Source: Larimichthys crocea (taxonomy: Eukaryota; Chordata; Actinopteri; Sciaenidae). From it: a stretch of 64,000 bases of DNA. The position numbers were made by a program, and so were the translations under genes. The notes under the pieces were generated by a model. It was not told the origin of the DNA and searched no databases. It was given only the letters and a program-made list of their open reading frames with translations. Location: assembly GCF_000972845.2 (NCBI RefSeq), contig NC_040027.1, forward strand, positions 14,375,760 to 14,439,759. The letters are read 5' to 3'. This document shows positions 39,461-49,768 of this stretch, one piece after another. The first letter of the stretch is position 1; each line of letters begins with the position of its first letter.

Positions 39461-39461
39461 G
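39395..39461. repeat. (GATA)n microsatellite, array unit 5
   Basis: About 17 GATA units, followed by GACTTCATTAATCACCCGAG. Just before this unit, at 39,233-39,262, a GAGGTTACCA motif is repeated three times. Confidence 0.95.
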
Positions 39462-39765
39462 ACTTCATTAATCACCCGAGGGAAATTAGGTCGTCATAGC
39501 AGTCCGGTATATTTGAATACAATAAAAACACAACAGAATATGTCATAGACATTATCCTTAGTTATGAGGGACCAGCTCACCGGTACATACTTTAAATTAC
39601 AACTAAAGAGCTTTGGGTGGTTACCGAGGTTACCGCTTGCTTAAACCAAACAAATCCCAACAATTTCTAGGTATTCCAGCTTTGTCATTAGTATTGAATG
39701 GTTAATATTACTTATTCTTTAGCCAGCCTCGAGTGGCCACTTGAGGAATTTACAGTTTTTAGCAT

Positions 39766-39823
<58 letters not shown>

Positions 39824-39834
39824 CTATAGATAGA
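39766..39834. repeat. (GATA)n microsatellite, array unit 6
   Basis: About 14 units, interrupted once by GATCTATA, followed by GACTTCATTAATCCCCCAAG. Confidence 0.95.
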
Positions 39835-40687
39835 TGACTTCATTAATCCCCCAAGGGAAATTAGGTCGTCATAGCAGTATTTGAATACAATAAAAACACA
39901 ACAGAATATGTCACGTTCATAGACATTCGCCTTAGGTATGAGGAACCAGCTCACCTGAGAGCTTTGGGTGGTTACCGAGGTTACCCCTTGCTTAAACCAA
40001 ACAAATCCCAACAATTTCTAGGTATTCCAGCTTTGTCATTAGTATTGAATGGTTAATATTACTTATTCTTTAGCCAGCCTCGAGTGGCCACTTGGGAAAT
40101 ACAATACAATACAATACAATACAATAAAACCAGAATGTCACTTTCATAGACATTCTCCTTAGTTATGAGGAACCAGCTCACCTGTACATACTTTAAATTA
40201 CAACTAAAGACTTTGGGTGGAGCCAAGTTTGACCTGTTGGTGCATTTCTCTGTCACAAATCAAAACAGTGAGGGCTAAAAAGTAAACTTTGGGCCTCTCC
40301 ACTGTCATGTTAAGTCCTCGATAAAACACATATAAGTGTAATTTTACCGTGTAACGGGCACACAGGCGACACCGACCACATTTCTCACAACTAACTTAAA
40401 CAACGTGGCGTCCGTTTAACCGTTAGTGGATTTTTTTTTCTTTAATGGCGACGCTATAAAAAGTTTAGCCCGGCGACAGTTAGTTAGCTTCTTCTCTCAC
40501 TTTTCTTTTCTTTAAAAAACCAAACATATGTGTGTGTTAAAAGTTAAAATGTCCCCTCTTCATGTTAAGTTAAGGGGGCTCTCGTGTTTCTCCGGGTGAC
40601 AGGCTGTCTCTGTCTGTCTGTCGTCTTCCGCATTGCTCAGCAGCAAAGCAAAGTCGAGCTAAAAACAGAAACAGCAGAGACGCCCAG

Positions 40688-40723
40688 AGAGAGAGAGACA
40701 GACAGAGAGAGAGAGAGAGAAAA
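40688..40723. repeat. GA-rich simple repeat
   Basis: Interrupted GAGA/GACA run inside the promoter-like region. A similar GT/GA compound tract lies at 41,021-41,053. Confidence 0.85.
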
Positions 40724-40993
40724 GCTCACAATGTCTGACAATACTTTGTTTTTGTTTTTTTGTGTGTGTGTGCTTGCGCTAAGCAAGTTAGCTTTAGTTT
40801 AGTGTCCTCCAGTTTGAAGTCCACGCCCTCGTTTTTGTGAAGCAGCTACAGCCTGTAAAAATCACATTAAGTTACATCCTAACGAGGCCGAACACTTTGC
40901 TGTTTTTCCTGTTTGTCTTCTATATCTTTTTAAAAATAAACACACACAGCCGTTAAAGCGTTAGAAAAAAAGAAGCTCGATGGTTTCGCTTAC

Positions 40994-41015
40994 CTCGCTT
41001 TCTAGGAAATATACG

Positions 41016-41047
<32 letters not shown>

Positions 41048-41175
41048 AAAGAGATGGTTCAAATCCACAACCCCTGCACAAAAACCCAAAAAAAAAAAAA
41101 AAAAAAAGTGAAACTTCTCCTTCTTCTTCTTCTTGATCCCAAATCTGGGAAGAGTTGTAGGCGGTGACGTCACGC
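40994..41175 (-). other. Possible non-coding first exon (minus strand)
   Basis: Minus-strand stretch beginning near the CRE, passing through a poly-T run, a CT run and a CA run, and ending GAAAGCGAG|GTAAGCG, a good splice donor. The open frame across it is low-complexity (Glu-rich, then Phe and Ser/Leu runs) and I do not read it as coding. The start is not defined; 41,175 is a guess. If real, it would be the 5' UTR exon of a gene transcribed leftward, with the GATA array in its first intron. Confidence 0.25.
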
Positions 41176-41508
41176 CGTGAAATTCCAGCCGTGCTCAGTC
41201 GGTTCAGGAGTTTGCCCATGTAAGGCAGCAGGCCAGCGGTGACACCGAGCCAACACACCCCGGCCCCACAGCCGCAGGGACAACCCCGAACACAAGGATG
41301 TATGCAACAGGAACAAAAAAATGTTTATCTCTGCTTTTCTTTTTCTTTTCTTTTTTTATTCTCCCTCCCTGTGTTATATGACTCATTTTGAACTAATCTT
41401 AAATCAGAATCACTTTAAGGGTTTGACTTTAAACGTACAAACAAACAGATGATGCATGTCAGCATCGTTGTCCTGCAAACCAACATCTGCCTAAAGCACC
41501 ATTGGACC

Positions 41509-41515
<7 letters not shown>

Positions 41516-41579
<64 letters not shown>
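41516..41579. repeat. (AT)32 microsatellite
   Basis: Uninterrupted AT dinucleotide tract of about 64 bases, just left of a LINE 3' end. It is self-complementary, prone to extrude as a cruciform and probably polymorphic. Confidence 0.95.
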
Positions 41580-41581
<2 letters not shown>

Positions 41582-41600
41582 TGTTCTTAAAGATGGTTAG

Positions 41601-42000
41601 TGTTTTACATATTACATTGCATTTAGCAGACGCTTTACCAAAGCGACTTACAGAGGAGGACATAAGCTGAGAAAGGTGTAAAGGAGTTTTTGTATAACAA
41701 AGTTCTTTTTAGCTTTTTGTATACAAAGTTCTTTTTAGCTTTTTAGTACTGTATACTGTTTTTTAGTACATCTAACGTGTACTAAGTTAAGTAGTTTTGT
41801 TAGTTTTGTTAGGCAGGGAAGCATTCTCGAAACAGAAAGGTTTTTACAAGTTTTTTAAAGGTCGAAAGGGATGTTGCTGTTCTAGTAGCCGTTGGTAGGT
41901 CATTCCACCATTTGGGGACGACCACAGAGAAGAGTTTAGAGTGACCTCGCTTTGCAAGAGGCGAGGGTACAACTAGACATATGTTGTTTTTGTTTGTTTG
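41601..42000 (-). mobile_element. L2/Maui-type LINE 3' end (5'-truncated)
   Basis: Read on the minus strand, the frame ending at 41,809 contains FSVVVPKWWNDLPTATRTAT and FKKLVKTFLFRECF. This matches the C-terminal end of L2-type LINE proteins, usually LWNSLP followed by FK..LK..LF. It is followed by CTGTAAGTCGCTTTGG and AAAGCGTCTGCTAAATG, the conserved 3' tail of this LINE group, ending in TGTAATATGTAA-like repeats. Endonuclease and reverse transcriptase are absent, the usual outcome of incomplete reverse transcription. An AAAGTTCTTTTTAGC motif is inserted or duplicated in the 3' UTR. Confidence 0.8.
41723..41764. repeat. 42-base segment repeated at 45,091
   Basis: ACAAAGTTCTTTTTAGCTTT continuing to GTATACTGTTTTTT is identical to 45,091-45,132. 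A partial extra copy sits directly upstream at 41,696-41,720. Confidence 0.9.
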
Positions 42001-42004
42001 TGTA

Positions 42005-42067
42005 CTGGAGTATAGTAACAAAAAAAATAAGAATTTCCCCCTGGGATTATTAAAGTGTTTCTGATTC
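42005..42067 (+). mobile_element. Non-LTR retroposon 3' tail
   Basis: GAATTTCCCCCTGGGATTAT followed by TAAAGT and TTCTGA repeats is a standard fish Rex1/CR1-like 3' tail with short tandem end repeats. Little beyond the tail remains. Confidence 0.6.
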
Positions 42068-42480
42068 TGATTCTGAACAGGGAAATTCACTTGTTACAGC
42101 AGCAGAAAGTTGTTTAATATACACTACAGAGGTAGAATCAAATAAAAGAGAAAAAAAAACCCCACAACGAACAGACAGAGGTATCAGTCAGCCTCTACAA
42201 TAGACAAAAAAAGGCAATCAACAGACAAGTGTACAGACGTTCAAAACAAGTACTAAGGTAGAAATTTTTAAAAGTAGTGGAATGATATAAATAATATTGC
42301 ACATGTAATCGGAAAGGAAATATTAATGTAATGTAAAGTGACCATAGTGTAAGAATACTGCAAAGGAAAGTGACCATAATATAAATAAATTTACAAAAGT
42401 AAGTGACCATGGTATAAATAATAACTGCAAGGTATAAGTTAAATAAAATGGAAAAGAATGAGACATGAACAGGAGACTAC
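42068..42480 (-). mobile_element. Non-LTR retroposon 3' UTR, opposite orientation
   Basis: Begins AGGGAAATTCACTTGTTACA, GCAGCAGAAAG, then TACACTACAGAGGTAGAAT, a block order seen in fish non-LTR 3' regions read in reverse. At 42,331-42,440 an AAGTGACCAT-containing unit of roughly 33 bases is repeated about three times with divergence. No coding part is present. Confidence 0.5.
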
Positions 42481-42639
42481 AACATGGTCAGGTGGTGCAG
42501 GTGTTGTATCTGTATGCATAATTAGTATTATCAGACTCCAGAACACATAACTTAACAGCACTATGGTTCAAGTTTCAGCTTTCAGTTTGTCGTGTGCAGT
42601 GAAATGTGTTGGACAAGAGGAACCGGTCAGAACAGATTT

Positions 42640-42970
42640 TTTTTATTTTTTTTATTACTGATCCCTCCAGGGGAAATTCTTTTTTCACTCAGTTATTTAC
42701 ATGCATTTCAACCCCAGAACACAACAACACACATACAAAGGGACATGCAAATGTGGAGAGAGATGGTGGAGTGATAGGCAGCCACCCAGAGCAGCGCCCT
42801 GCGAGCAGTTGGGTGGGGTTTGGTGCCTTGCTCAAGCGTACCTCGGCAGTGCCCAGGAGGTGGACTGGCACCTCTCAAGCTACCAGTCTTGGACTTTAAG
42901 TCGTGGACTTAAACTGGCCACCCTCCAGTTCCCAAGCCAAGTCCAGACCTACAGCTGTGGCGGCTAACTG
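42640..42970 (-). mobile_element. Non-LTR retroposon 3' region, second copy
   Basis: Starts with TTACTGATCCCTCCAGGGGA AATTC, the complement of a LINE 3' tail. It then has GGTGCCTTGCTCAAGCGTAC, CTCGGCAGTGCCCAGGAGGT and CTGGCCACCCTCCAGTTCCC, the word order of a repeat widespread in fish. No protein-coding remains are recognised. Confidence 0.6.
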
Positions 42971-44610
42971 CCAGCATTAAGACTGTGTATCTAAAGTGTG
43001 TGTAGCTAAAGAAGCAAAAAAAAAGAATATAAAAAAATACACTGTTGCTCTTAAACTTGGAATAAATATATATTTTTTTACCTCTTCTCAAGAAATGATT
43101 GTGACAATGTGTTTTACTCTTGATAGATGAAGTGTATCTTCTCAAAACTTTATCTCTTCCAAAAATATCACAGTGAAAATTAAACCACAGTTAACTCAAT
43201 GTGTATAAATAGCAGTAAAAAGAGGAATGTGTCTGAAAACTAAATTATCCCAACTTTACGGGAAACTGTATATATGCATATAATACAAAATATACTGAAA
43301 TAGAATATAAATAAATATGTATGAATGCTGTAGACATTATACAAGGTTGAGACAACTATATTCAAGTATTACTGTATAAATAGGATATATTAGACTACTG
43401 AGTAAAGTGACAAATGTGCAGACAGAGTAAAGTGACAGTATTGCACAAACTGTACTGCTGCTGAACTAGCCCGGATATCTATCTATTTATTTATTTATTT
43501 ATGTTTCTGCAATACTTTTGTTAAACACTGTCACTGTCAAAAACAATATTTTTGGCCATGACTGTATGTAAATATGTGTATCTATGCATATGTATATGTA
43601 AAAACTAAGATAAAATAATCACTGAACGGGAACTCACCTCTGATTATAGAACTTAATCACTATACAGGCTATTTTATAGGTGTGTATGCACCAGTGTCCT
43701 TGAACTCTTAAAGACGGCACACACTGAAATATCAAATGCCACTTAGGGCTGATCAGAACTATTATTCTTAATCAGGGCAGACTACTTTTCCTAAGTGTCA
43801 TGCTGTATTTGTTTTGTAAACTTTAATTAAGGAAATAATAACTGGACTAAGGGCTTTGAAATTTCAAGGTGCTAACTAAAGAGGAAGCAGCGCTGCAAGT
43901 GTTTCAGTACATGGAGCACTCATCCAGTGAAGTGTGAATTGCCACATGTTGTAATTTGATCAGATTCAAATTCACAAACTAGGTTGCATGCTGCAGTGCT
44001 CCCATGCACCGTCATGCACTGTCTGGAACCATGAGAAAGAGCTCATGAGTTTAGTTTTGTTAGTGAATATTGGACTGTTACTTGCCATATATTCAATTAT
44101 TGAATTTAATAATAGACAACAGTGGATGTAATTCTGGCTTAAATGTGAGAATCACATAAAAAACATACCTGTATAGATGACACATAGGCTGCAGTGTAAA
44201 CAATAGGTCTCTATAGGCCTAACATTTAGACATTTAGGCGGATGTGATTCATATGTTCTTTGTTTCTTTATGACTTTCAGTCATAGTTTTTTTCCTCTAC
44301 TTAAAGTATGGTTAGCAAACTTTGCTTTGCATGCATGCTCTGCACATGTGACGGTCTCAATTTTTGTCACACTCAACAATTTGGGTAAGGTTTTCCATAC
44401 TTCATGGCTTCTGTGTAAAGTGTCGAGGAAAGCACAATGTATTTCTGTGGGTGTGAATAGACCTCCACAAGTGTTTGGACAGTATACATGGAAGAAGACA
44501 GATTTAAGGGGTTGAACAGCCAATGGTTAGCTTTAATTAAGGAATTTATAGCCTCAGTGATTAAACACATTAGTCACCTACAGACTGACTTGCTAGTATT
44601 TATCATTTTC
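42971..44610. other. Non-coding DNA, partly repeat-derived
   Basis: Low-complexity motifs such as GTAAAGTGACA at 43,390-43,450 and (TTTA)n at 43,480-43,502 suggest more retroposon debris up to about 43.5 kb. Beyond that no gene is recognised; 43,690-44,060 is unique sequence. Confidence 0.4.
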
Positions 44611-45058
44611 GTGGCTGTGAGGTGAAGCCAAAAACTGCAGTTCCTCAAACGTCCACTTGAGGCTGGCTCCAGAAGTGAGTCAATCTCCATAAGTCCCAAT
44701 GTTTAAATGTCCAACTTCACAGCAGAAATAAACATGTTTACAGCCTGGTACAAAAAACAGTTTTGGTCTTTATAGCTAATTTCCCTGTTTATGACAACTG
44801 TACTGAGGGTGAAGTTTTATAGAACTCACCTGTTCAAATTATATTAAGGCTTAAAGTTATGTATAATTACTACCATGGTTGCTTTGATTTACAGGTGGGT
44901 GCTGTAACAAGTGGCTTGTTTGAGCAACCAGGTCTCATTTGGCCCACCTCAGCTCCACCAACATGGTGGCAACCACACTCTGAACTTCATAATGGCTCTG
45001 CAGAAACCTGTGGGTGACGTCATGTATACGCTATCCATTTTTTATACTGTCAGTGGTT
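44611..45058 (+). repeat. F1 dispersed repeat, copy H
   Basis: Near full-length forward copy from GTGGCTGTGAGGTGAAGCC to TTTATACTGTCAGTGG. It keeps TGACGTCA at 45,015-45,022. Confidence 0.9.
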
Positions 45059-45090
45059 TGCCACCATCTTATCAAAGAAACAGTATATTA

Positions 45091-45132
45091 ACAAAGTTCT
45101 TTTTAGCTTTTTAGTACTGTATACTGTTTTTT
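45091..45132. repeat. Second copy of the 42-base segment
   Basis: Identical to 41,723-41,764, about 3.4 kb away in the same orientation, and 33 bases beyond the right end of F1 copy H. Confidence 0.9.
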
Positions 45133-45410
45133 TTTTCCTGTTAATGTAAAGGAACGTATAATTTTGTACTGGCAGGAAATGATCCAGTAAGTGTACAGCC
45201 AGACATCAAACTATGACTTTAAAATATAAACCTGAAATTTAAACGTATTGAAGACAAATTAAAATGTGCCTTACAAAGATTTGAAGTGGCGTCAGTAGAT
45301 TTTTGGCAGGTGGCCATTTTGGAGCAGCGGAACAAGCTATGAACACGACACTGACATCTCCTAATGAAGATGACACAGTGAATGTGTTAGCTAACAGTTG
45401 CCTGTTTACA
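45133..45410. other. Non-coding DNA, nothing recognised
   Basis: Short stretch between two F1 copies with no identified feature. Confidence 0.5.
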
Positions 45411-45575
45411 CCATAGACAGTATAAAACATGCAGGTTGTATCCATGACGTCACCCCGCCACCATCTCCGAAGTCCTGGCTTCGCTGCCTCCCGGCTAATC
45501 TAAAAATGGGCAAAGATGTGGAGTGTGGGTTGACCTTAGGCGGACTGAATGACACGTGGGTTCTAATGACACTAT
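45411..45575 (-). repeat. F1 dispersed repeat, copy I (right half)
   Basis: Reverse copy starting CATAGACAGTATAAAACATG, with TGACGTCA at 45,445-45,452, CGGCTAATCTAAAAATGGGC and GAATGACACGTGGGTTCT. The left half is missing. The end form CATAGAC...GTATAAA differs from the CACTGAC of other copies, so it may belong to a related subfamily. Confidence 0.75.
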
Positions 45576-45729
45576 GCATATTAGTATTGTTGAATTTACA
45601 GTTAAGGTTGGTGTTTTATTCCATTTTTACCATACAAATACAAGTTTTCATGAAAAGAAACACTGTTTTGCTTTATAATTGATATGAAAATACTGTATGA
45701 ATGCTGTATAAAATAAAGGTTTTGAAATA

Positions 45730-45880
45730 AACATCACAGTGTTTTACTGACTCTAAAATATTACTTCATTCTGTATAAATTCCCTTAAAATTTTGTATAA
45801 ATAAGTTTTACCGTGAAAAATTTTACTGTCATGTTTTTTTCACCGTAAAATCTACAGACGTTTTTTTACAGTGTGATGTT
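45730..45880. mobile_element. Small MITE-like inverted-repeat element
   Basis: About 151 AT-rich bases bounded by AACATCACA (45,730-45,738) and its exact complement TGTGATGTT (45,872-45,880). The inner ends, CAGTGTTTTAC and TTTTTTTACAGTG, resemble the CACTGTAAAA-type ends of abundant fish MITEs. Inner runs such as TTTTACCGTGAAAA and TTTTTCACCGTAAAA are themselves partly inverted. No coding capacity. Confidence 0.55.
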
Positions 45881-48224
45881 TTGACACACTATCAGATGTC
45901 CAACAATGCTCATGCCTCATCTGGGCTTTACCTGACCTCAGTGATCTTTGCTATGCAAAGCGGACAATTAACTTGCGTGCCCGCGATTGGATGCAAATAT
46001 GATAACTGCTTTTCTCACCTCTGATACTGACAGTGTGTCCCGTACATTTGCACATCAACGCATTCATTCTCTATTGCTGCTTTTATCTCTTGTGAATGAA
46101 GGGATGAATGATACAATTACTGATTTGTTTCTATGAGCTAGTTTAATCAAAGTATTTACAAGAAATGAAAGCTCTGTCGTTATTTTTAGAGGGCCAAATG
46201 TAAAAAAAGAATCATTCACTCTGAGTCCTATCTTTTAACCGATAATTCTTACTTTACTGCGACTGATTACATTGTGCTCCAAGCAGTGAATATACTTTTT
46301 TTTTTCCTGCCGTGCATGAAGGAAGCATAAACAGCACTTGCAGATCGAGCACGCTGATAAAAACCAAGCGATTTGAGCTATTTTAGTGTCTTACCCCTGC
46401 ATCCCCTCATCTCGAAGTTCCAGGGCACACTGAAAAAAGGTAATCTCATTTGTAACGTGTGACAGCTTATTTGCAAGTGTGTACACTGGCAATTTTTTAA
46501 TGGGCCCGCGAGTGATTCTTCTTCTTCCACTGATTTCAAAAAGACACCCTGGAACAGTTTAGACGACACATGCCATCGCCTGTGAACTCAAGTTATCAAT
46601 CAAGCGCCAATTAACATGCTCGGTTAGAGGAAATCAAGGGCTCTTTGATGTTCGGCAGTCAGGGAGCGTAGCTACGCATGTCATTGATATGATGTGTTTC
46701 AGTTTTATCCTCACTGTACCAAAACATATGACAAGAGATGTGCTCACAGGGTCAACCACAATAGGTTAACTCACATCGGAGACGCGTTTCATCTAACGTG
46801 TACTCATTTTAGCAACAGACAGTCAGAGAAAACAACCTTGTTTGTCATATTTAAGCGTTTCAATTGTTCCAGCATCGGATATCCTGTTTTATTTGCTGGT
46901 TGTATCATTGTCTTCTCCCCCACACCACTTCCTCTGAAATAGGTAAACCTCAAACACTATACACAGCTGCTTCTGCTGCAGAGTTAATGTGTACTACTTT
47001 CCTCGCTAAGTGTGAGTGAAAGCATGTGTTTTGTGCCTACCTGCTGAATAAGAAAAATGAGAACTGTCGTCTAAATGCAGCTCTCTCTACAGTTTTCAGG
47101 AATAGATGGGTGACAACGTTGACATCATGCAGGTTACATCCAGCACGTGTGGAATAATGTTGGGTTTGTGTTTTTTTTGTTTTGTTTTGTTCATTTGAAG
47201 GTTGGTATCTAACTAGAATCATTGTCAAGTAGGCAGGCCAAGTCCAGGTGCATTGCACAAAAACAACACACAGATCTTTGCCAGAGAAAAAAAATAAACA
47301 AAAAAACAACAAATGTGTCTGGGAACTATGTACGCTCTGTTAATTAAAGCCGAGATAGCAGAGATTAGTCTTCAGGCACAACCATATTACAGAGAGTCAT
47401 GCCAAATAAGGAAAAACAAAAGTAGGAGACTGGCAGACTCACTACAAAAACAATGTCCCACAGCTACTAATCAAACAACTTCCAATCTAGATCTGGACCT
47501 CAGATTACGCTAATGAATTCTAATTCTTATGTTTTAGCATGTAAATATGTATTAAAATGGTAGACAGAGACAATCCCCGCCTACAGCAAAGGCTTTAGCA
47601 TAAATGAGCCTCATGCTTTGAAGCGTTTTTAAATCAGCAGGATTTTATTGCTGTATCCTGAAACCTGTTTTTTTTTTTTTTTTTTTTTTTTTTAATGTGG
47701 CATTTATTTTTATTTTTACCAACTTTCTTACCTGTGGATTCAGCTGACTCTGTTCCTCAGCAACAACAGGATAGTTAAGCACTTTGGTTGATATTAGCAG
47801 CCAATAACCCCGGAGCAGCCATCAGGCTGACATGGTGTCACTAACAATATAAAACAAATCTAAAAATGAATCACTGAATAGTTGATTTTTTTTCTCAACC
47901 GAAACTCCAGAAAAACGAATTGATGGTAGGAAACAGAGGCCTGCGGGCTGAATAAGCACAATAATGCCTTGTGTTGGTTGCAGGGGTGGTGTTTCTTAAA
48001 ATGAAAATCAATTATCACTGGAGCTATGTAGTGTGAGACCATATGGAGATTTAAAGCTAGATCTTTGCTGCAAGTTTCTGCTGATCAGTGGTTGTTGCAG
48101 CCACGTGTGACAATTTCAGGACGATGAGAAAGTAGCATCAGTAAAGTAAAGAACAGCGAACTGGCTCAGTGATGTCAGTTATAAAGTAATACCTAACCTA
48201 AAGATGGCCAGAAGCACCGCAGCA
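45881..48224. other. Non-coding DNA, poly-T and possible enhancer
   Basis: No gene. There is a run of 26 T at 47,668-47,693. The part 46,190-46,650 is unique and motif-dense (AAGTTATCAATCAAGCGCCA) and may be regulatory. Confidence 0.4.
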
Positions 48225-48510
48225 TGTTTCAGAAGCATCACAGGAGCTCCGCTCCACAGGCGGCTGATCTGTTTTTCGATAGATGCCAAGTCAAGCAGCA
48301 CAGAGCAGATCGAGCCGGAAGTCAGACACAGAAGCAGCATCCAGAATCCAGTCAGTTTTCAAAATAAAACACCCTGTGCAGACTTCCGATCATAGACACA
48401 GACAAAAGGGAAACAGATTAACTATGTAGCATATTATAACATATTTAGAAACACATAAACCATGGAGAAATTACCAAATCCGAGCAAATTAACAAAGTCT
48501 GGCAGGCAAA
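48225..48510 (+). repeat. Dispersed repeat family F2, copy 3
   Basis: The longest F2 copy. It has CAGAAGCATCACAGGAGC, GAGCCGGAAGTCAGACACAG, TTTTCAAAATAAAACACCCT, CTATGTAGCATATTATAACA and CAAATCCGAGCAAATTAACA. A GGCAGG-type block continues to about 48,510. Confidence 0.65.
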
Positions 48511-49435
48511 ATGCTTCTGAAACACTCTGTGTGGACCAAAACACGGCTGCACGGCACGACACAAAATAGCCATGCACGATGGAATCTAGGAGTTTACTCA
48601 TGTAATATGAATTATTGAGCATTTTTTACTCATTTGATAATATTCCTTTCTTGTCCAGGTGCAAAGCCTCGAAACTTTAACTGTGTTATCAGCCTTCCAA
48701 GGATGCAACACTGCTGACTGCTCGCTTAAAAGAGATTCTGTTGTACTATATTTGGAAAAAAGTATGTTTTGAGTCCCTAACTGCCTCTCCATCAGACAGA
48801 GGGTTATCGTCTGTATATAACACCCAACAAAATGTATGCTGAAAGAACAAGAGAGAGAGAGAGATCAAGAGACAGAGAGGAGAGAGAACCACAGCCTCCA
48901 CAAGTCAAACAACGTGTTCAAAGCAACAACTCCCAAGTGACTCATCTTCTTGAATTCAGTGTCTTAGGTTTGTTTTTCTGCTCCGGATGCAGAGATCCTA
49001 ATTGTGTTCCTGTTTGTTCCCAGATGAGGTAGAGACAATGAGTGGACCTGCATCTTCTGCATCTGACCATAAACCTTGTTGACATTCCTGTTCTGCGAAT
49101 CTACAAACATACAAAGGGGGACGTACCGAGGGCTGCACTCGACCTGCAAAGGCAAAGACGATGAATAAAAAATAAACTTACTCACTGAAAGATTGTCATC
49201 ACTTATCTTTAAAAGGACAAACAGAAGTTAATTCACTCTATTCTAGATGTCACAGTCTGTTTATCATGTTTGGCTCAAAAGGCTGCTAAATTCCTCCCAG
49301 CAACAAACAACATTAATAATTCATTCACTGTTTGTCTACAGTAGAAGAATAAAAAGCAAATACAAAATCAAGTCATTTGCAAATAATTGATACGCTTGAG
49401 ATGATACCAAAAAAAGCAAACGTTTTTGAAAAGCA
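48511..49435. other. Non-coding DNA, nothing recognised
   Basis: Contains a GA-rich run at 48,848-48,890. No gene or mobile element was recognised. Confidence 0.5.
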
Positions 49436-49545
49436 GGAAGGTTCTGGATTCGAGCCCATGGGCCAGTTGGGGCCTTTCTGTGTGGAGTTTACATGTTCTC
49501 TCCATACCTTTCTTATTTCAGTGGTTTTCTCCAGTGTTAGTAAAA
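49436..49545 (-). repeat. Fragment of widespread vertebrate repeat F4
   Basis: TTCGAGCCCATGGGCCAGTT and GGGGCCTTTCTGTGTGGAGT followed by TTACATGTTCTCTCC are the complement of the right end of the copy at 58,441-58,740. It lies directly against F1 copy K. Confidence 0.65.
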
Positions 49546-49549
49546 CGAA

Positions 49550-49768
49550 AGGACAGCGTATCCGTGACGTCACTCCCCAAAAAGTGTGGTGGCTCTGGCC
49601 GCCACCATTTTTGCAGTCCTGCCCCTGTCGCCTCTCTGCTGATCTAAAAATGAACGTGAACCATCGGCACCCCGAATGACACCTGGGTGCTCCGAAAAGC
49701 CGCCTGTAACAGCACTCACCTATCAATCAATGCTAATTATGCACAACTTTAAGCTTTGAACAGGTCAT
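49550..49768 (-). repeat. F1 dispersed repeat, copy K
   Basis: Reverse copy of the right and middle part, with TGACGTCA at 49,565-49,572, GTGGTGGCTCTGGCCGCCAC and ATTATGCACAACTTTAAGC. The extreme right end is deleted where it joins F4. Confidence 0.8.

Larger units (their letters stand above)
37720..40217. repeat. Seven-unit composite tandem array with GATA/GACA tracts
   Basis: The landmark GGTATTCCAGCTTTGTC recurs seven times, at about 37.77, 38.31, 38.70, 39.03, 39.30, 39.67 and 40.02 kb (spacings about 538, 388, 328, 271, 371 and 351). A unit is: TTACCGCTTGCTTAAACC, a unique block, GCCAGCCTCGAGTGGCCACT (like the F1 left end), a microsatellite, usually ACTTCATTAATCCCCCAAGG (like a non-LTR 3' tail read in reverse), then TCATAGACATTCTCC and GAGGAACCAGCTCACCTG. 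Units 4 and 7 replace the GATA tract and tail with a short AATAC repeat. Differences in spacing come mainly from these variable segments. Confidence 0.9.
40250..41300. promoter_or_regulatory. CpG-richer promoter-like region
   Basis: CpG dinucleotides are clearly more frequent here than in the flanks, especially 40,340-40,480 and 41,150-41,300. On the plus strand TATAAAAAG at 40,455-40,463 is followed about 35 bases on by a pyrimidine tract (CTTCTTCTCTCACTTTTC). On the minus strand a perfect CRE (TGACGTCA, 41,165-41,172) lies upstream of a stretch ending in the splice-donor motif CGAG|GTAAGC (cut after 40,994), with CT and CA tracts typical of a 5' UTR between. Two divergent starts, or one minus-strand first exon, are possible. 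No coding exon is recognised. Confidence 0.35.

Noticed and set aside
37720..40217. CRISPR-like direct repeats
   Set aside because: Units are hundreds of bases long with microsatellites between them and lie in vertebrate DNA; nothing resembles short repeats with unique spacers.
41056..41066. GGTTCAAATCC, resembling a tRNA T-loop/B box
   Set aside because: No acceptor stem, anticodon arm or A box fits upstream, where the sequence is a GT/GA microsatellite.
40953..41258. Minus-strand frame of 101 codons as a protein
   Set aside because: Glu, Phe and Ser/Leu runs come from simple repeats; a 5' UTR reading is more likely if the region is transcribed.
41809..42090. Minus-strand frame of 93 codons as a cellular gene
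   Set aside because: Its second half is the C-terminal end of an L2-type LINE protein and it lies upstream of the LINE's conserved 3' tail; the first half comes from an unrelated retroposon tail.
49373..49726. Overlapping frames of 117 (minus) and 100 (plus) codons
   Set aside because: Both run across the junction of two dispersed repeats (F4 and F1), so they are chance frames in repeat DNA.
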